64,000 nucleotides of DNA from Sphingomonas sp. Leaf10. GTDB lineage: Bacteria; Pseudomonadota; Alphaproteobacteria; Sphingomonadales; Sphingomonadaceae. The notes below the pieces were generated by a model, which saw only the letters and a program-made list of their open reading frames with translations, was not told the origin of the DNA and did no database searches. Of this stretch, positions 26,290 through 35,044 are shown in pieces. The DNA is taken from assembly GCF_001421245.1 (NCBI RefSeq), contig NZ_LMKE01000001.1, positions 727,511 through 791,510 of the forward strand, written 5' to 3'. Made by a program: the position numbers and the translations under genes. How positions within the stretch are numbered: position 1 is the first letter of the stretch; every line of letters begins with the position of its first letter.

Positions 26290-27350
26290 AGTCCTCTCCC
26301 CCATCGTCACCCGGGCGCAGGCTGGAGTCTCCCCGTGGCGAACCGGACGCTGCGAGCGGAAGAGACCCCAGCCTGCGCTGGGGTGACGTTCGTGGCGGGG
26401 GATTGGCCCGCCGCGCGTTTCTGGGTATGGGGGCTGCCCTTGGCATCGCCACCGCCCTGCCCGCCTTCGCGCAACCCGGCTCCTCCCCCCTGACCTACCG
26501 CCCGATCTGGCCGGGCGCGGCACCGGGTGGGGAGAAGGTAACCGAACCCGAACAGGAAATCCCCCGCTCACCGACCGGACCGAAGGACGATACCGCCTTC
26601 CTGCACGTCCGCAACCCGACCATCGCGCATATCGCTCCCGCCAAGCCCAATGGCGCGGCGATCCTGCTGATCCCCGGCGGCGGCTATCTCCGCGTCGCGA
26701 TCGGCAATGGCGGGCGGGCGCTGCTGCAATTCTTCGCCGATCGCGGCTATCACGCCTATCTGCTCAAATATCGCCTGCCCGGCGATCCATGGGCGGCGGG
26801 GCCGGACACGCCGTTGCAGGATGCACAGCGCGCGCTGCGCCTGATCAAGGCCGAGGCGAAGGGTAACGGCGTCGCGATCGACCGGATCGGGGTGATGGGC
26901 TTCTCGGCCGGCGGGCACCTCGCCGCAATGCTGGCCTATCGGACCGACGAGACCTACAAGGCGGTCGACGCTGCCGATGCCCAGCCGCTGGGCGTTCGTG
27001 CGGCAGGGCTGCTCTATCCGGTCGCGCTGATGGGTACGCCCGGCACGCACAAGGGGTCGCGGGACCAGTTGCTCGGCAAGGACCCGACCCCCGACCAAAT
27101 GCTGCGCGCCCGGACGGATGCGCGGATCAACGCGGCCAGCCCGCCAACCTTCATCGCCCACGCGATCGATGACAAGGTGGTGAGCGTCGACCACGGGCTT
27201 ACGCTGCTGGCGGCGCTGCGGCGGGCGAAGCGTTCGGTCGAGGCCTATTTCCCGGAAATCGGTGGCCACGGGTTCGGCGTAATGCTCGACGGACAACCCG
27301 CCCCATGGACGACCCTGTTCTTCGCCTTCGCCAGGCGGCACGGGCTATGA
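26280..27350 (+). CDS. Tat-exported alpha/beta-hydrolase esterase with repeat-coded N-terminus
   Basis: A 356-residue alpha/beta hydrolase of the carbohydrate-esterase/lipase type: oxyanion loop IPGGGYLRVA, nucleophile GFSAGGHLA, Asp in HAIDDKVVS and His in GGHGFG. A twin-arginine signal (LARRAFLGMGAALG) has its Arg pair at residues 44-45, unusually far in. The preceding 35 or so residues are encoded by a family E palindromic repeat. The ATG at 26280 has GGGGAAG upstream and overlaps the acetylesterase by 10 bases; a TTG at 26403 is the only reasonable start after the repeat. It probably deesterifies pectin or xylan fragments in the periplasm. Confidence 0.82.
   Translation: MSVKSSPPSSPGRRLESPRGEPDAASGRDPSLRWGDVRGGGLARRAFLGMGAALGIATALPAFAQPGSSPLTYRPIWPGAAPGGEKVTEPEQEIPRSPTGPKDDTAFLHVRNPTIAHIAPAKPNGAAILLIPGGGYLRVAIGNGGRALLQFFADRGYHAYLLKYRLPGDPWAAGPDTPLQDAQRALRLIKAEAKGNGVAIDRIGVMGFSAGGHLAAMLAYRTDETYKAVDAADAQPLGVRAAGLLYPVALMGTPGTHKGSRDQLLGKDPTPDQMLRARTDARINAASPPTFIAHAIDDKVVSVDHGLTLLAALRRAKRSVEAYFPEIGGHGFGVMLDGQPAPWTTLFFAFARRHGL
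26303..26388. repeat. Palindromic repeat family E, copy 2, inside a coding region
   Basis: Inverted repeat with left arm CGTCACCCGGGCGCAGGCTGG and right arm CCCAGCCTGCGCTGGGGTGACG partly visible as complements; the other copy is at 2745-2827 in non-coding DNA. This copy is in frame within the esterase gene, between its ATG and the twin-arginine signal. Confidence 0.8.
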
Positions 27351-28102
27351 GCCGGCCGTCGGTCGCGCTGTTCGTCACCTGTCTGGTCGATGCGATGCGG
27401 CCGGCGATCGGCTTTGCCAGCCTGAAGGTGTTGGAGGAGGCCGGGTTCGACGTGATCGTCCCGCCGAGCCAGACCTGTTGCGGACAGCCGGCGCTCAATT
27501 CGGGCGACCATGACGGCGCGGTCGCGATTGCCAAGGCGACCATCGCCTGCCTCGAACCCTATGACGCGATCGTGGTGCCCAGCGGATCGTGCGGCGGCAC
27601 GATCAAGGTCCATTATCCCGAACTCTTCGCCGACGATCCGGCATGGCTGGCGCGCGCGAACGCGGTTGCCGCGAAGACGCATGAGATCCTGTCGTTCCTC
27701 GACGCACAGGGCTGGCGACCGGACGGTGTCAGTCTGCCGATGACCGCCGCCTATCACGACAGTTGCTCGGGCCTGCGCGAACTGGGCATCAAGCGCCAGC
27801 CGCGCGCGCTGCTGTCGGCGGTCGCCGGTCTCGAACAAATACCGCTGAAGGGCGCGGAGACCTGTTGCGGCTTCGGCGGCACCTTCTGCGTCAAATATCC
27901 CGCCATCTCGAACGCGGTGGTCGAGGAAAAGGCGCAGGCGATCGAGGATAGCGGTGCGGCGCTGCTGCTGGCCGGCGACCTCGGCTGCCTGATGAACATG
28001 GCGGGCAAGCTGCATCGTCGCGGCAGCGGCGTCCGCGCCTTCCACACCGTCGAAATCCTTGCCGGCATGGGCGATGGTCCGGCGATCGGGGAAGCGTCAT
28101 GA
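27347..28102 (+). CDS. lutA: L-lactate oxidation complex subunit A
   Basis: A 251-residue protein with two Cys-rich CCG domains (QTCCGQP about residue 43 and ETCCGFGGTF about residue 170), the layout of LutA/LldE. With LutB and LutC it forms the cytochrome-independent complex that oxidises L-lactate to pyruvate. The ATG overlaps the esterase stop by four bases. Being in the rhamnose operon fits a role in removing the L-lactate made by LRA6. Confidence 0.9.
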   Translation: MSRPSVALFVTCLVDAMRPAIGFASLKVLEEAGFDVIVPPSQTCCGQPALNSGDHDGAVAIAKATIACLEPYDAIVVPSGSCGGTIKVHYPELFADDPAWLARANAVAAKTHEILSFLDAQGWRPDGVSLPMTAAYHDSCSGLRELGIKRQPRALLSAVAGLEQIPLKGAETCCGFGGTFCVKYPAISNAVVEEKAQAIEDSGAALLLAGDLGCLMNMAGKLHRRGSGVRAFHTVEILAGMGDGPAIGEAS

Positions 28103-29493
28103 GCTTCGGGCAACGCGTCGAGCTGGCACTGGCCGACAAGGTGCTGAAGGTCGCCGTCGAGCGCACCGCCGGCACCGCCGAGGCCAAGCGCGCGCTGGCG
28201 GTCGAGGCATTCCCGGCATTCGAGGACGCCCGGACGCGGGCTGCGGCGATCAAGGACCATGTGATCGCGCATCTCGGCCATTATCTGGAGATGTTCGAGG
28301 CGAACGCGATCGCGGTTGGTGCACAGGTCCATTGGGCGCAGACCGCCGGCGAAGCCGCGACGATCGTCATCGACCTGTGCCGGAAAGCCGGTGCGAAATC
28401 GGTGGCCCGCTCCAAATCGATGCTGGGTGAGGAAATCGGCCTGCCCCATGCGCTGGCCGAGGCGGGGATCGAACGGGTCGAGACCGACCTTGCCGAACAT
28501 ATCATCCAGCTGGCGGGCGAGCGGCCGTCGCACATCGTGTGGCCGGCGATGCACAAGACCCGCGAGCAGGTGTCGGCACTGTTCCGCGCCAAGCATCGCG
28601 ACCCGCATGTCGAGGAAACGATCGCGGCGATGGCCGAGAGCGCGCGGCGGCATCTGCGCAGCGAAATGCTGGGTGCCGATGTCGGCATCTCCGGAGCGAA
28701 CTTCCTGATCGCCGATACGGGAAGCATCTGCACCGTCACCAACGAAGGCAATGCCGAACTGTCGATCGTGCCCCCGCGCGTGCATATCGTGACGGCGGGG
28801 ATCGAGAAGATCGTGCCCTCGCTTCCCCACGCCATCCATATGCTGCGGATGCTGGCGCGATCGGCGACCGGGGCGGCGCTGACCCAATACACGACCTTCT
28901 ATACCGGGCCGAAGCGCGATGGCGACCGCGACGGGCCGGAGGAAATGCACATCGTCCTGGTCGACAATGGTCGGAGTGCAATGGCGGCCGATGCGGCGCT
29001 GAAGGAGATGCTGCGCTGTATCCGCTGTGGGGCATGTATGAACCATTGCGTGGTATTCCGGCAGGTCGGCGGCCACGCCTATGGCGGCACCTATCCGGGG
29101 CCGATGGGCGCGGTACTGACCCCGGCGCTCGACGGGCTGTCGGCCAATCGCGACCTTGCGCACGCCTGTACGATGAACGGGCGGTGCCAAGAGGTGTGCC
29201 CGGTAAAGATTCCCTTGCCCACGCTGCTGCGCGGCTGGCGGGAAAAGAGCTGGCGCGAGGGGCTGGAGCCGGTGTCGATGCGGCAGGGTCTGGGCATCTG
29301 GCGGCGCGCGGTGCTGCGCCCCCGGCTCTATCGGATGGCGAGCGGTGCGGTGGTGCGGGCGATGCGCGTGCTGGCGCGGCAGGGCTGGATATCGAGGCTG
29401 CCCTTCGCTGGTGCATGGACCAGCTATCGCGACATGCCCGCCCCCGAAGGCGGCACTTTCATGGCGCAATATGCGAAAGGCCGACGGCGATGA
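28099..29493 (+). CDS. lutB: L-lactate oxidation complex subunit B (Fe-S)
   Basis: A 464-residue LutB/LldF protein. The N-terminal LUD domain (VKSKS-like RSKSMLGEEIGLPHAL, TDLAEHIIQL, GISGANFLIADTGSI) is followed by a ferredoxin-type region with CIRCGACMNHC and CTMNGRCQEVC, eight Cys ligands for two [4Fe-4S] clusters. It passes electrons from lactate oxidation toward the respiratory chain. It overlaps lutA and lutC by four bases each. Confidence 0.93.
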   Translation: MSFGQRVELALADKVLKVAVERTAGTAEAKRALAVEAFPAFEDARTRAAAIKDHVIAHLGHYLEMFEANAIAVGAQVHWAQTAGEAATIVIDLCRKAGAKSVARSKSMLGEEIGLPHALAEAGIERVETDLAEHIIQLAGERPSHIVWPAMHKTREQVSALFRAKHRDPHVEETIAAMAESARRHLRSEMLGADVGISGANFLIADTGSICTVTNEGNAELSIVPPRVHIVTAGIEKIVPSLPHAIHMLRMLARSATGAALTQYTTFYTGPKRDGDRDGPEEMHIVLVDNGRSAMAADAALKEMLRCIRCGACMNHCVVFRQVGGHAYGGTYPGPMGAVLTPALDGLSANRDLAHACTMNGRCQEVCPVKIPLPTLLRGWREKSWREGLEPVSMRQGLGIWRRAVLRPRLYRMASGAVVRAMRVLARQGWISRLPFAGAWTSYRDMPAPEGGTFMAQYAKGRRR

Positions 29494-30116
29494 GCGCGCG
29501 CGATGCTATCCTCGGCAAACTACGCGCGTCGGTGCCGGTCGATCTGGCGGCGCAGGCGGCGGCATTGGTGGCAGGAAGCGAGCGTCCGCCCGAACCGGCG
29601 GGTTCGCTGGTCGAACGCTTCGTCGCAAGGCTGGCCGGGCCGAGCGTATCGGCGACGTTAGACCGGATCGACGATGCCACGGCGCTGCCCGATGCGGTGC
29701 GACGCTATCTGGCGACGCACGCCCTGCCCGCCGCGCTCTACCTGCCGCCCGCTGCGCGCGTCGCGGCGCTCGACTGGTCCGGATTCCGGATCGACGCGGC
29801 GGTTGTCCCCGATCAGGTCGCCGCATTGGCGGTAGCAAAGGCGGGAGTAGCCGAAAGCGGGTCGCTGATGTTCGAAACCGGTCCGGACGCGCCGATGCTC
29901 CCCAACTTCCTGACGCTGCATCATATCGTGGCGCTGGCGACGGACGATCTGGTCGCGACGCTGGAAGATATTCCCGCCGATCTGACGAAGCACCGCGCGC
30001 ATTACTGGGTGACCGGGGTGTCGGGAACGACCGATATCGAAGGGCAATATGTCCGCGGGGCGCACGGGCCGCGGTTCCTGCATGTCGTTCTGGTGGGTGA
30101 GGTGCGTCACCGTTGA
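29490..30116 (+). CDS. lutC: L-lactate oxidation complex subunit C
   Basis: A 208-residue LUD-domain protein of the LutC/LldG type: GVAESGSLMFETGPDAPMLPNFLTLHHI, then the terminal SGTTDIEGQYVRGAHGPRFLHVVLV, both signature blocks. It completes the LutABC set. The ATG at 29490 overlaps the lutB stop. It is the last gene of the plus-strand rhamnose/lactate unit and is followed by the family D palindrome. Confidence 0.92.
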   Translation: MSARDAILGKLRASVPVDLAAQAAALVAGSERPPEPAGSLVERFVARLAGPSVSATLDRIDDATALPDAVRRYLATHALPAALYLPPAARVAALDWSGFRIDAAVVPDQVAALAVAKAGVAESGSLMFETGPDAPMLPNFLTLHHIVALATDDLVATLEDIPADLTKHRAHYWVTGVSGTTDIEGQYVRGAHGPRFLHVVLVGEVRHR

Positions 30117-30120
30117 CACG

Positions 30121-30270
30121 GTTCTCGACGGTCGCTTCTCGACAGGCTCGAAGCCGCTCGAACTGAACGGTGTGGTTGGAGGCAACCATTCCCAACCACT
30201 GACACCTCCCCCACCCACTCCGTTTGGTTCGAGCAGCTTCGAGCGAAGTCGAGAAGCGACCGTCGAGAAC
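30121..30270. repeat. Palindromic repeat family D
   Basis: A 150-base element whose outer arms (30121-30143 and 30248-30270) are perfectly complementary over 23 bases; an imperfect inner extension makes each arm about 51 bases, joined by a C-rich loop. It starts four bases after the lutC stop and could act as a transcription end or messenger-stabilising hairpin. Only one copy is in this window. With 30271-30452 it makes up the one gap over 300 bases; apart from the two sites listed separately I see nothing else there. Confidence 0.85.
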
Positions 30271-30323
30271 GCCCCACCGAACTACTTCACGTCAATACGA
30301 AACCAACCGCACCCCCCTTCAAA

Positions 30324-30339
30324 AACGTTGCGCAACGTT
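30324..30339. promoter_or_regulatory. Perfect palindrome upstream of the glycogen operon
   Basis: AACGTTGCGCAACGTT is a perfect 16-bp palindrome about 115 bases before the glgP start. Size and symmetry resemble operators of LacI-type or other dimeric regulators. The cognate protein is unknown. Confidence 0.5.
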
Positions 30340-30381
30340 AATGACCGCTAACCCGATGGTAACGGGAACGACGCATCGCAC

Positions 30382-30392
30382 GCATACGTATT
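30382..30392. promoter_or_regulatory. LacI-like box upstream of glgP
   Basis: GCATACGTATT, containing the 8-bp palindrome ATACGTAT with a central CG, lies about 60 bases before the glgP start. The same 11 bases occur at 51157-51167 between the maltodextrin TonB receptor and its divergent LacI regulator, which suggests a shared regulator. Confidence 0.5.
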
Positions 30393-30452
30393 GCGCGTGA
30401 CAAGCGTTCGACAATGGATACTGTCGTCCCGACCCTGTTCAGAGGAACCTGC

Positions 30453-32882
30453 GTGACTCAGCCTGCCCTCACCGCCGTTTCCCCTGCGTCCCCGCCGCTC
30501 GCCGAGGCGATTCTCGACACCCTGATCCACCGGATCGGCAAGGATGCGCAGGCCGCGCTGCCGCATGACTGGTTGGCGGCGACGATCCTGACGGTGCGCA
30601 ACGACATCATCGAACGCTGGATGGCGTCCAGCAAGGAAGCCCATGCGGCGGGTGCCAAGCGAGTCTATTATCTCAGCCTCGAATTTCTGATCGGTCGCCT
30701 GCTGCGCGATGCGATCGCCAATCTGTCGCGGACCGACGAGGTGCGCGATGCGTTGACATCGCTGGGTGTCGACCTCGCCGCTCTGGAGGGTGAGGAGCCC
30801 GATGCCGCGCTGGGCAATGGCGGTCTCGGCCGGCTGGCGGCGTGCTTCATGGAAAGCCTCGCGAGCCTCGACCTGCCGGCATACGGCTATGGCATCCGCT
30901 ATGTGAACGGCATGTTCCGGCAGCGGATCGACAATGGCTGGCAGGTCGAATTGCCCGAAACGTGGCTGCGCCACGGCAATCCGTGGGAATTCGAACGGCG
31001 CGAAAGCAATTATCGCATCGGTTTCGGCGGCGAAGTTATCGGCGACGAGAATGGCGATTGCCACTGGATGCCGGGCGAGAGCGTCGAGGCCGTCGCGGTC
31101 GATACGCCGGTAATCGGCTGGCGCGGTGCGCGAGTGAACACGCTGCGGCTGTGGACGGCGCGGGCGCGCGATCCGATCCGGCTCGACCGGTTCAATGCCG
31201 GCGATCACGAAGGCGCGCTGGCGGCATCGGTGCGGGCCGATACGCTGGTCCGTGTCCTGTACCCGGCGGATTCGACCCCGGCTGGTCAGGAACTGCGGCT
31301 GCGGCAGGAATATTTCTTCTCCTCGGCCTCGATCCAGGACATCGTCCGCCGCCACGTCCAGTATTTCGGCGATATCCGCACCCTGCCCGACAAAGCGGCG
31401 ATCCAGTTGAACGACACGCACCCGGCGGTGTCGGTCGCGGAACTTATGCGCATCCTGATCGACGACCATTCGCTCGATTTCGAAGGCGCATGGGACATTA
31501 CCAAGGCGACGTTCGGCTATACCAACCACACGCTGCTCCCCGAAGCGCTAGAAAGCTGGCCGCTGCCGCTGTTCGAACGGCTGCTGCCGCGACACATGCA
31601 GCTGGTCTATGCGATCAATGCGAAGGTGCTGCGCGAGGCGCGGACACAGGGACAGGACGACCGCGCCATTTCCGCGATCAGCCTGATCGACGAAGGTGGC
31701 GAGCGACGGGTGCGGATGGCGAACCTCGCCTTCACCGGCAGCCACAGCGTCAACGGCGTCGCGGCGCTCCACACCGACCTGATGAAGCAGACGGTGTTCG
31801 CCGACCTCCACCGCCTGTATCCCGACCGGATCAACAACAAGACCAACGGTATCACCCCGCGCCGCTGGTTGTTCGAGAGCAATCCCGCGCTGACGTCGCT
31901 GATCCAAGAAGCGATTGGCGACGCGTTCCTCGACGACGCGACGAAACTGGCCGATCTGAATCCCTTTGCCGCCGATGCGGCGTTCCGCGAAAAATTCGAG
32001 AGCGTAAAGCGCGCCAACAAGGTGCGGCTGGCTCATCATCTGCGCGAGGTGATGGGCGTCCGGCTCGATCCCGATGCGATGTTCGACGTGCAGGTAAAGC
32101 GCATCCACGAATATAAGCGCCAGTTGCTCAACATCCTCGAAACGGTCGCACTCTACGACCAGATCCGCAGCAACCCCGACAAGGACTGGACGCCGCGGGT
32201 GAAGCTGTTCGCGGGCAAGGCGGCGTCGAGCTACCACAACGCCAAGCTGATCATCAAACTGGCCAACGACGTCGCGCGGCGGGTCAATGCCGATCCGGCG
32301 GTGCGCGGGCTGTTGCGCGTGGCGTTCGTGCCGAACTATAACGTGTCGCTGGCCGAACTCATCATGCCCGCGGCCGACCTGTCCGAACAGATCAGCACCG
32401 CCGGCATGGAGGCATCGGGTACCGGCAACATGAAGCTGGCGCTGAACGGTGCACTGACCATCGGTACGCTCGATGGCGCCAATGTCGAAATCCGCGATCA
32501 TGTCGGGGCGGACGACATCATCATCTTTGGCCTAACCGCCGACGAAGTCGCCGAAAAGCGCGCCAACGGCTACGACCCGCGCGAGGCGATCGCGGCGTCG
32601 CGCGAACTGCAACAGGCGTTGTCGGCGATCAAGGGCGGCGTGTTCAGCCACGACGATCCGGGCCGCTATGCGGGCCTGATCGACGGGATCGAGAATAGCG
32701 ACTGGTTCCTGTGCGCCGCCGACTTCGACAGCTATGCGCAGGCGCAGCGTGATGTCGACGCCCGCTGGGCCGACAGGGCGGGCTGGAACGCCAGCGCGAT
32801 CCGCAACGTCGGCGGCGTCGGCTGGTTCTCGTCCGACCGCACGATCGGCGAATATGCCCGCGACATCTGGAACGTGATGTGA
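30453..32882 (+). CDS. glgP: Glycogen/maltodextrin phosphorylase
   Basis: An 809-residue glucan phosphorylase that releases glucose 1-phosphate from alpha-1,4-glucan. RVYYLSLEFLIGR, GNGGLGRLAACFMESLA, NDTHPAVSVAELMR, RIHEYKRQLLN and the pyridoxal-phosphate lysine in ASGTGNMKLALNGALTIGTLDGANVE are family signatures (each quoted block is separate). I start at the GTG at 30453, six bases after AGAGGAA; the ATG at 30414 has no visible site. First gene of glgP-B-C-A-X; its stop overlaps the glgB start. Confidence 0.94.
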   Translation: MTQPALTAVSPASPPLAEAILDTLIHRIGKDAQAALPHDWLAATILTVRNDIIERWMASSKEAHAAGAKRVYYLSLEFLIGRLLRDAIANLSRTDEVRDALTSLGVDLAALEGEEPDAALGNGGLGRLAACFMESLASLDLPAYGYGIRYVNGMFRQRIDNGWQVELPETWLRHGNPWEFERRESNYRIGFGGEVIGDENGDCHWMPGESVEAVAVDTPVIGWRGARVNTLRLWTARARDPIRLDRFNAGDHEGALAASVRADTLVRVLYPADSTPAGQELRLRQEYFFSSASIQDIVRRHVQYFGDIRTLPDKAAIQLNDTHPAVSVAELMRILIDDHSLDFEGAWDITKATFGYTNHTLLPEALESWPLPLFERLLPRHMQLVYAINAKVLREARTQGQDDRAISAISLIDEGGERRVRMANLAFTGSHSVNGVAALHTDLMKQTVFADLHRLYPDRINNKTNGITPRRWLFESNPALTSLIQEAIGDAFLDDATKLADLNPFAADAAFREKFESVKRANKVRLAHHLREVMGVRLDPDAMFDVQVKRIHEYKRQLLNILETVALYDQIRSNPDKDWTPRVKLFAGKAASSYHNAKLIIKLANDVARRVNADPAVRGLLRVAFVPNYNVSLAELIMPAADLSEQISTAGMEASGTGNMKLALNGALTIGTLDGANVEIRDHVGADDIIIFGLTADEVAEKRANGYDPREAIAASRELQQALSAIKGGVFSHDDPGRYAGLIDGIENSDWFLCAADFDSYAQAQRDVDARWADRAGWNASAIRNVGGVGWFSSDRTIGEYARDIWNVM

Positions 32883-35029
32883 AGCCGCCGGCCGACGCCA
32901 TCGCGGCGCTGCTCGCGGGGCGTCACGCCGATCCTTTTGCGCTGCTCGGCCCCCATGCCGGCCCAGAGGGGACGTTCGTCCGCGCATGGCTGCCGAATGC
33001 GCAGAAGGTGCTGGCCCATGACCTGTCGGGCAAGCTGCTGGGCGAGCTGCGGCCGGTCGGCGACGGCATTGTCGAGGGTGTGATCGATGGTCCACCCCAG
33101 CCGATGCTTTATTATGCACGCGGTGGTGCCGGGGAATGGTGGGTCAAGGAACCCTATTCGTTCGGACCTGTACTCGGTCCGACCGATGATTTCCTGCTCG
33201 CCGAGGGCACCCATTTGCGCCTGCACGACAAGCTCGGCGCGCATCCGATCCGGCACGAGGGGGCCGATGGCATGCACTTTGCCGTCTGGGCACCCAATGC
33301 GCAGGTCGTCAGCGTCGTCGGCGACTGGAACCATTGGGACGCCAAACGCCACCCGATGCGGCGGCGCAGCGACGTTGGCGTCTGGGAAATCTTCCTGCCC
33401 GATGTCGGTCCGGGGCAGGCGTATAAATTCGCGATCATCGGCCCGAACGGCGAACGGCTGCCGCACAAGGCCGATCCATTCGCCTTTGCCAGCGAGTTGC
33501 GACCGGCCACCGCATCGCGCACCGCCGCGCCGCTCGACCATGACTGGCGCGACGCCGACCACCGCGAACATTGGGCGTCGATCGACCCACGCCGGGTGCC
33601 GATCTCGATCTACGAAGTCCATGCCGGCAGTTGGCAGCGCGGTGACGATGGCTGGTTCCTGCCTTGGGACCAGTTGGCCGACCGGCTGATCCCCTATGTC
33701 GTCGACATGGGGTTCACCCATATCGAATTCCTGCCGATCAGCGAGCATCCCTATGACCCGTCATGGGGGTATCAGACGACGGGGCTGTACGCGCCGTCCG
33801 CCCGGTTCGGCGATGCGGCCGGTTTCGCCCGCTTCGTCGATGGCGCGCACAAGGCCGGTGTCGGAGTCCTGCTCGACTGGGTGCCCGCACATTTCCCTAC
33901 CGATGCCCATGGCTTGGCGCGCTTCGATGGCACCGCGCTCTACGAACATGACGATCCGCGGCTGGGCTTCCACCCCGATTGGAACACGGCGATCTATAAT
34001 TTCGGCCGCCGCGAAGTCTCGCAATTCCTGGTCAACAACGCGCTGTTCTGGGCCGAGCGCTATCATGTCGACGGCCTGCGCGTCGATGCGGTCGCGTCGA
34101 TGCTGTACCGCGACTATTCGCGCAAGGACGGCGAGTGGATCCCCAACGAAGCCGGCGGGCGCGAGAATTGGGAGGCCGTCGAGTTCCTGCGCGCCACCAA
34201 CCGCGCCGTCTATCGCGAGCATCCGGGCTTCTTCACCGTCGCCGAAGAATCGACGTCGTGGCCGGGCGTGTCGAAGCCGGCGCATGAAGGCGGCTTGGGC
34301 TTCGGGTTCAAATGGAACATGGGTTTCATGCACGACACGCTCGCCTATATGGCGCGCGAGCCGGTGCATCGCTCGCACCATCACAACGAAATCACCTTCG
34401 GCCTGACCTACGCCTTCAGCGAGAATTTCGTTCTGCCCTTGAGCCATGACGAGGTGGTGCATGGCAAGGGATCGCTGCTGACGAAGATGGCGGGAGACGA
34501 CTGGCAGAAATTCGCCAATCTGCGTGCCTATTACGCATTGATGTGGGGGTATCCGGGCAAGAAGCTGTTGTTCATGGGACAGGAGTTCGCGCAGCGCCGC
34601 GAATGGTCGGAGGAGCGTGCCCTCGATTGGGAGTTAATGGACGCGCCGGCGCATCGCGGGGTTGCGTCGCTGATCCGTGACCTGAACCGGCTGTACCGCG
34701 ACACGCCTGTCCTCCACGCGCGCGATTGCGAAGGCGACGGCTTCCAGTGGGCGGTAGTCGACGATGCCGCCAATTCCGTGTTCGCGTGGGAACGCCGCGC
34801 GCCGGGCGAAGCGCCGATGCTGGTCGTCAGCAACATGACCCCGGTGCCGCGGGAAGGTTACCGCGTGCCGGTGTCGCAGGGCGGGCGCTGGCGCGAGGTG
34901 CTGAACAGTGATGCGTCCGATTACGGCGGCAGCGGAATCGGCAATCTGGGCGTTGTCGAAGCAAGCGACGGGGCGGTCGTGCTCACCTTGCCGCCTCTGG
35001 CAACGCTTTGGTTTCAATACGAAGATTAA
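32879..35029 (+). CDS. glgB: 1,4-alpha-glucan branching enzyme
   Basis: A 716-residue GH13 branching enzyme with two N-terminal beta-sandwich (CBM48) regions, the second containing FAVWAPNAQVVSVVGDWNHW. The barrel has nucleophile Asp in GLRVDAVASM, acid Glu in VAEESTSWPG and Asp in LSHDEVVHGKGS. It introduces alpha-1,6 branches in glycogen. It starts at a GTG overlapping the glgP stop by four bases, so translation is coupled. Confidence 0.95.
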   Translation: MKPPADAIAALLAGRHADPFALLGPHAGPEGTFVRAWLPNAQKVLAHDLSGKLLGELRPVGDGIVEGVIDGPPQPMLYYARGGAGEWWVKEPYSFGPVLGPTDDFLLAEGTHLRLHDKLGAHPIRHEGADGMHFAVWAPNAQVVSVVGDWNHWDAKRHPMRRRSDVGVWEIFLPDVGPGQAYKFAIIGPNGERLPHKADPFAFASELRPATASRTAAPLDHDWRDADHREHWASIDPRRVPISIYEVHAGSWQRGDDGWFLPWDQLADRLIPYVVDMGFTHIEFLPISEHPYDPSWGYQTTGLYAPSARFGDAAGFARFVDGAHKAGVGVLLDWVPAHFPTDAHGLARFDGTALYEHDDPRLGFHPDWNTAIYNFGRREVSQFLVNNALFWAERYHVDGLRVDAVASMLYRDYSRKDGEWIPNEAGGRENWEAVEFLRATNRAVYREHPGFFTVAEESTSWPGVSKPAHEGGLGFGFKWNMGFMHDTLAYMAREPVHRSHHHNEITFGLTYAFSENFVLPLSHDEVVHGKGSLLTKMAGDDWQKFANLRAYYALMWGYPGKKLLFMGQEFAQRREWSEERALDWELMDAPAHRGVASLIRDLNRLYRDTPVLHARDCEGDGFQWAVVDDAANSVFAWERRAPGEAPMLVVSNMTPVPREGYRVPVSQGGRWREVLNSDASDYGGSGIGNLGVVEASDGAVVLTLPPLATLWFQYED

Positions 35030-35044
35030 AACGGGGAGAGATGC

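Noticed and set aside
18791..30116. Horizontally acquired island around the rhamnose cluster
   Set aside because: No integrase, tRNA, flanking direct repeat or evident composition shift was seen; the genes look like the rest of the window.
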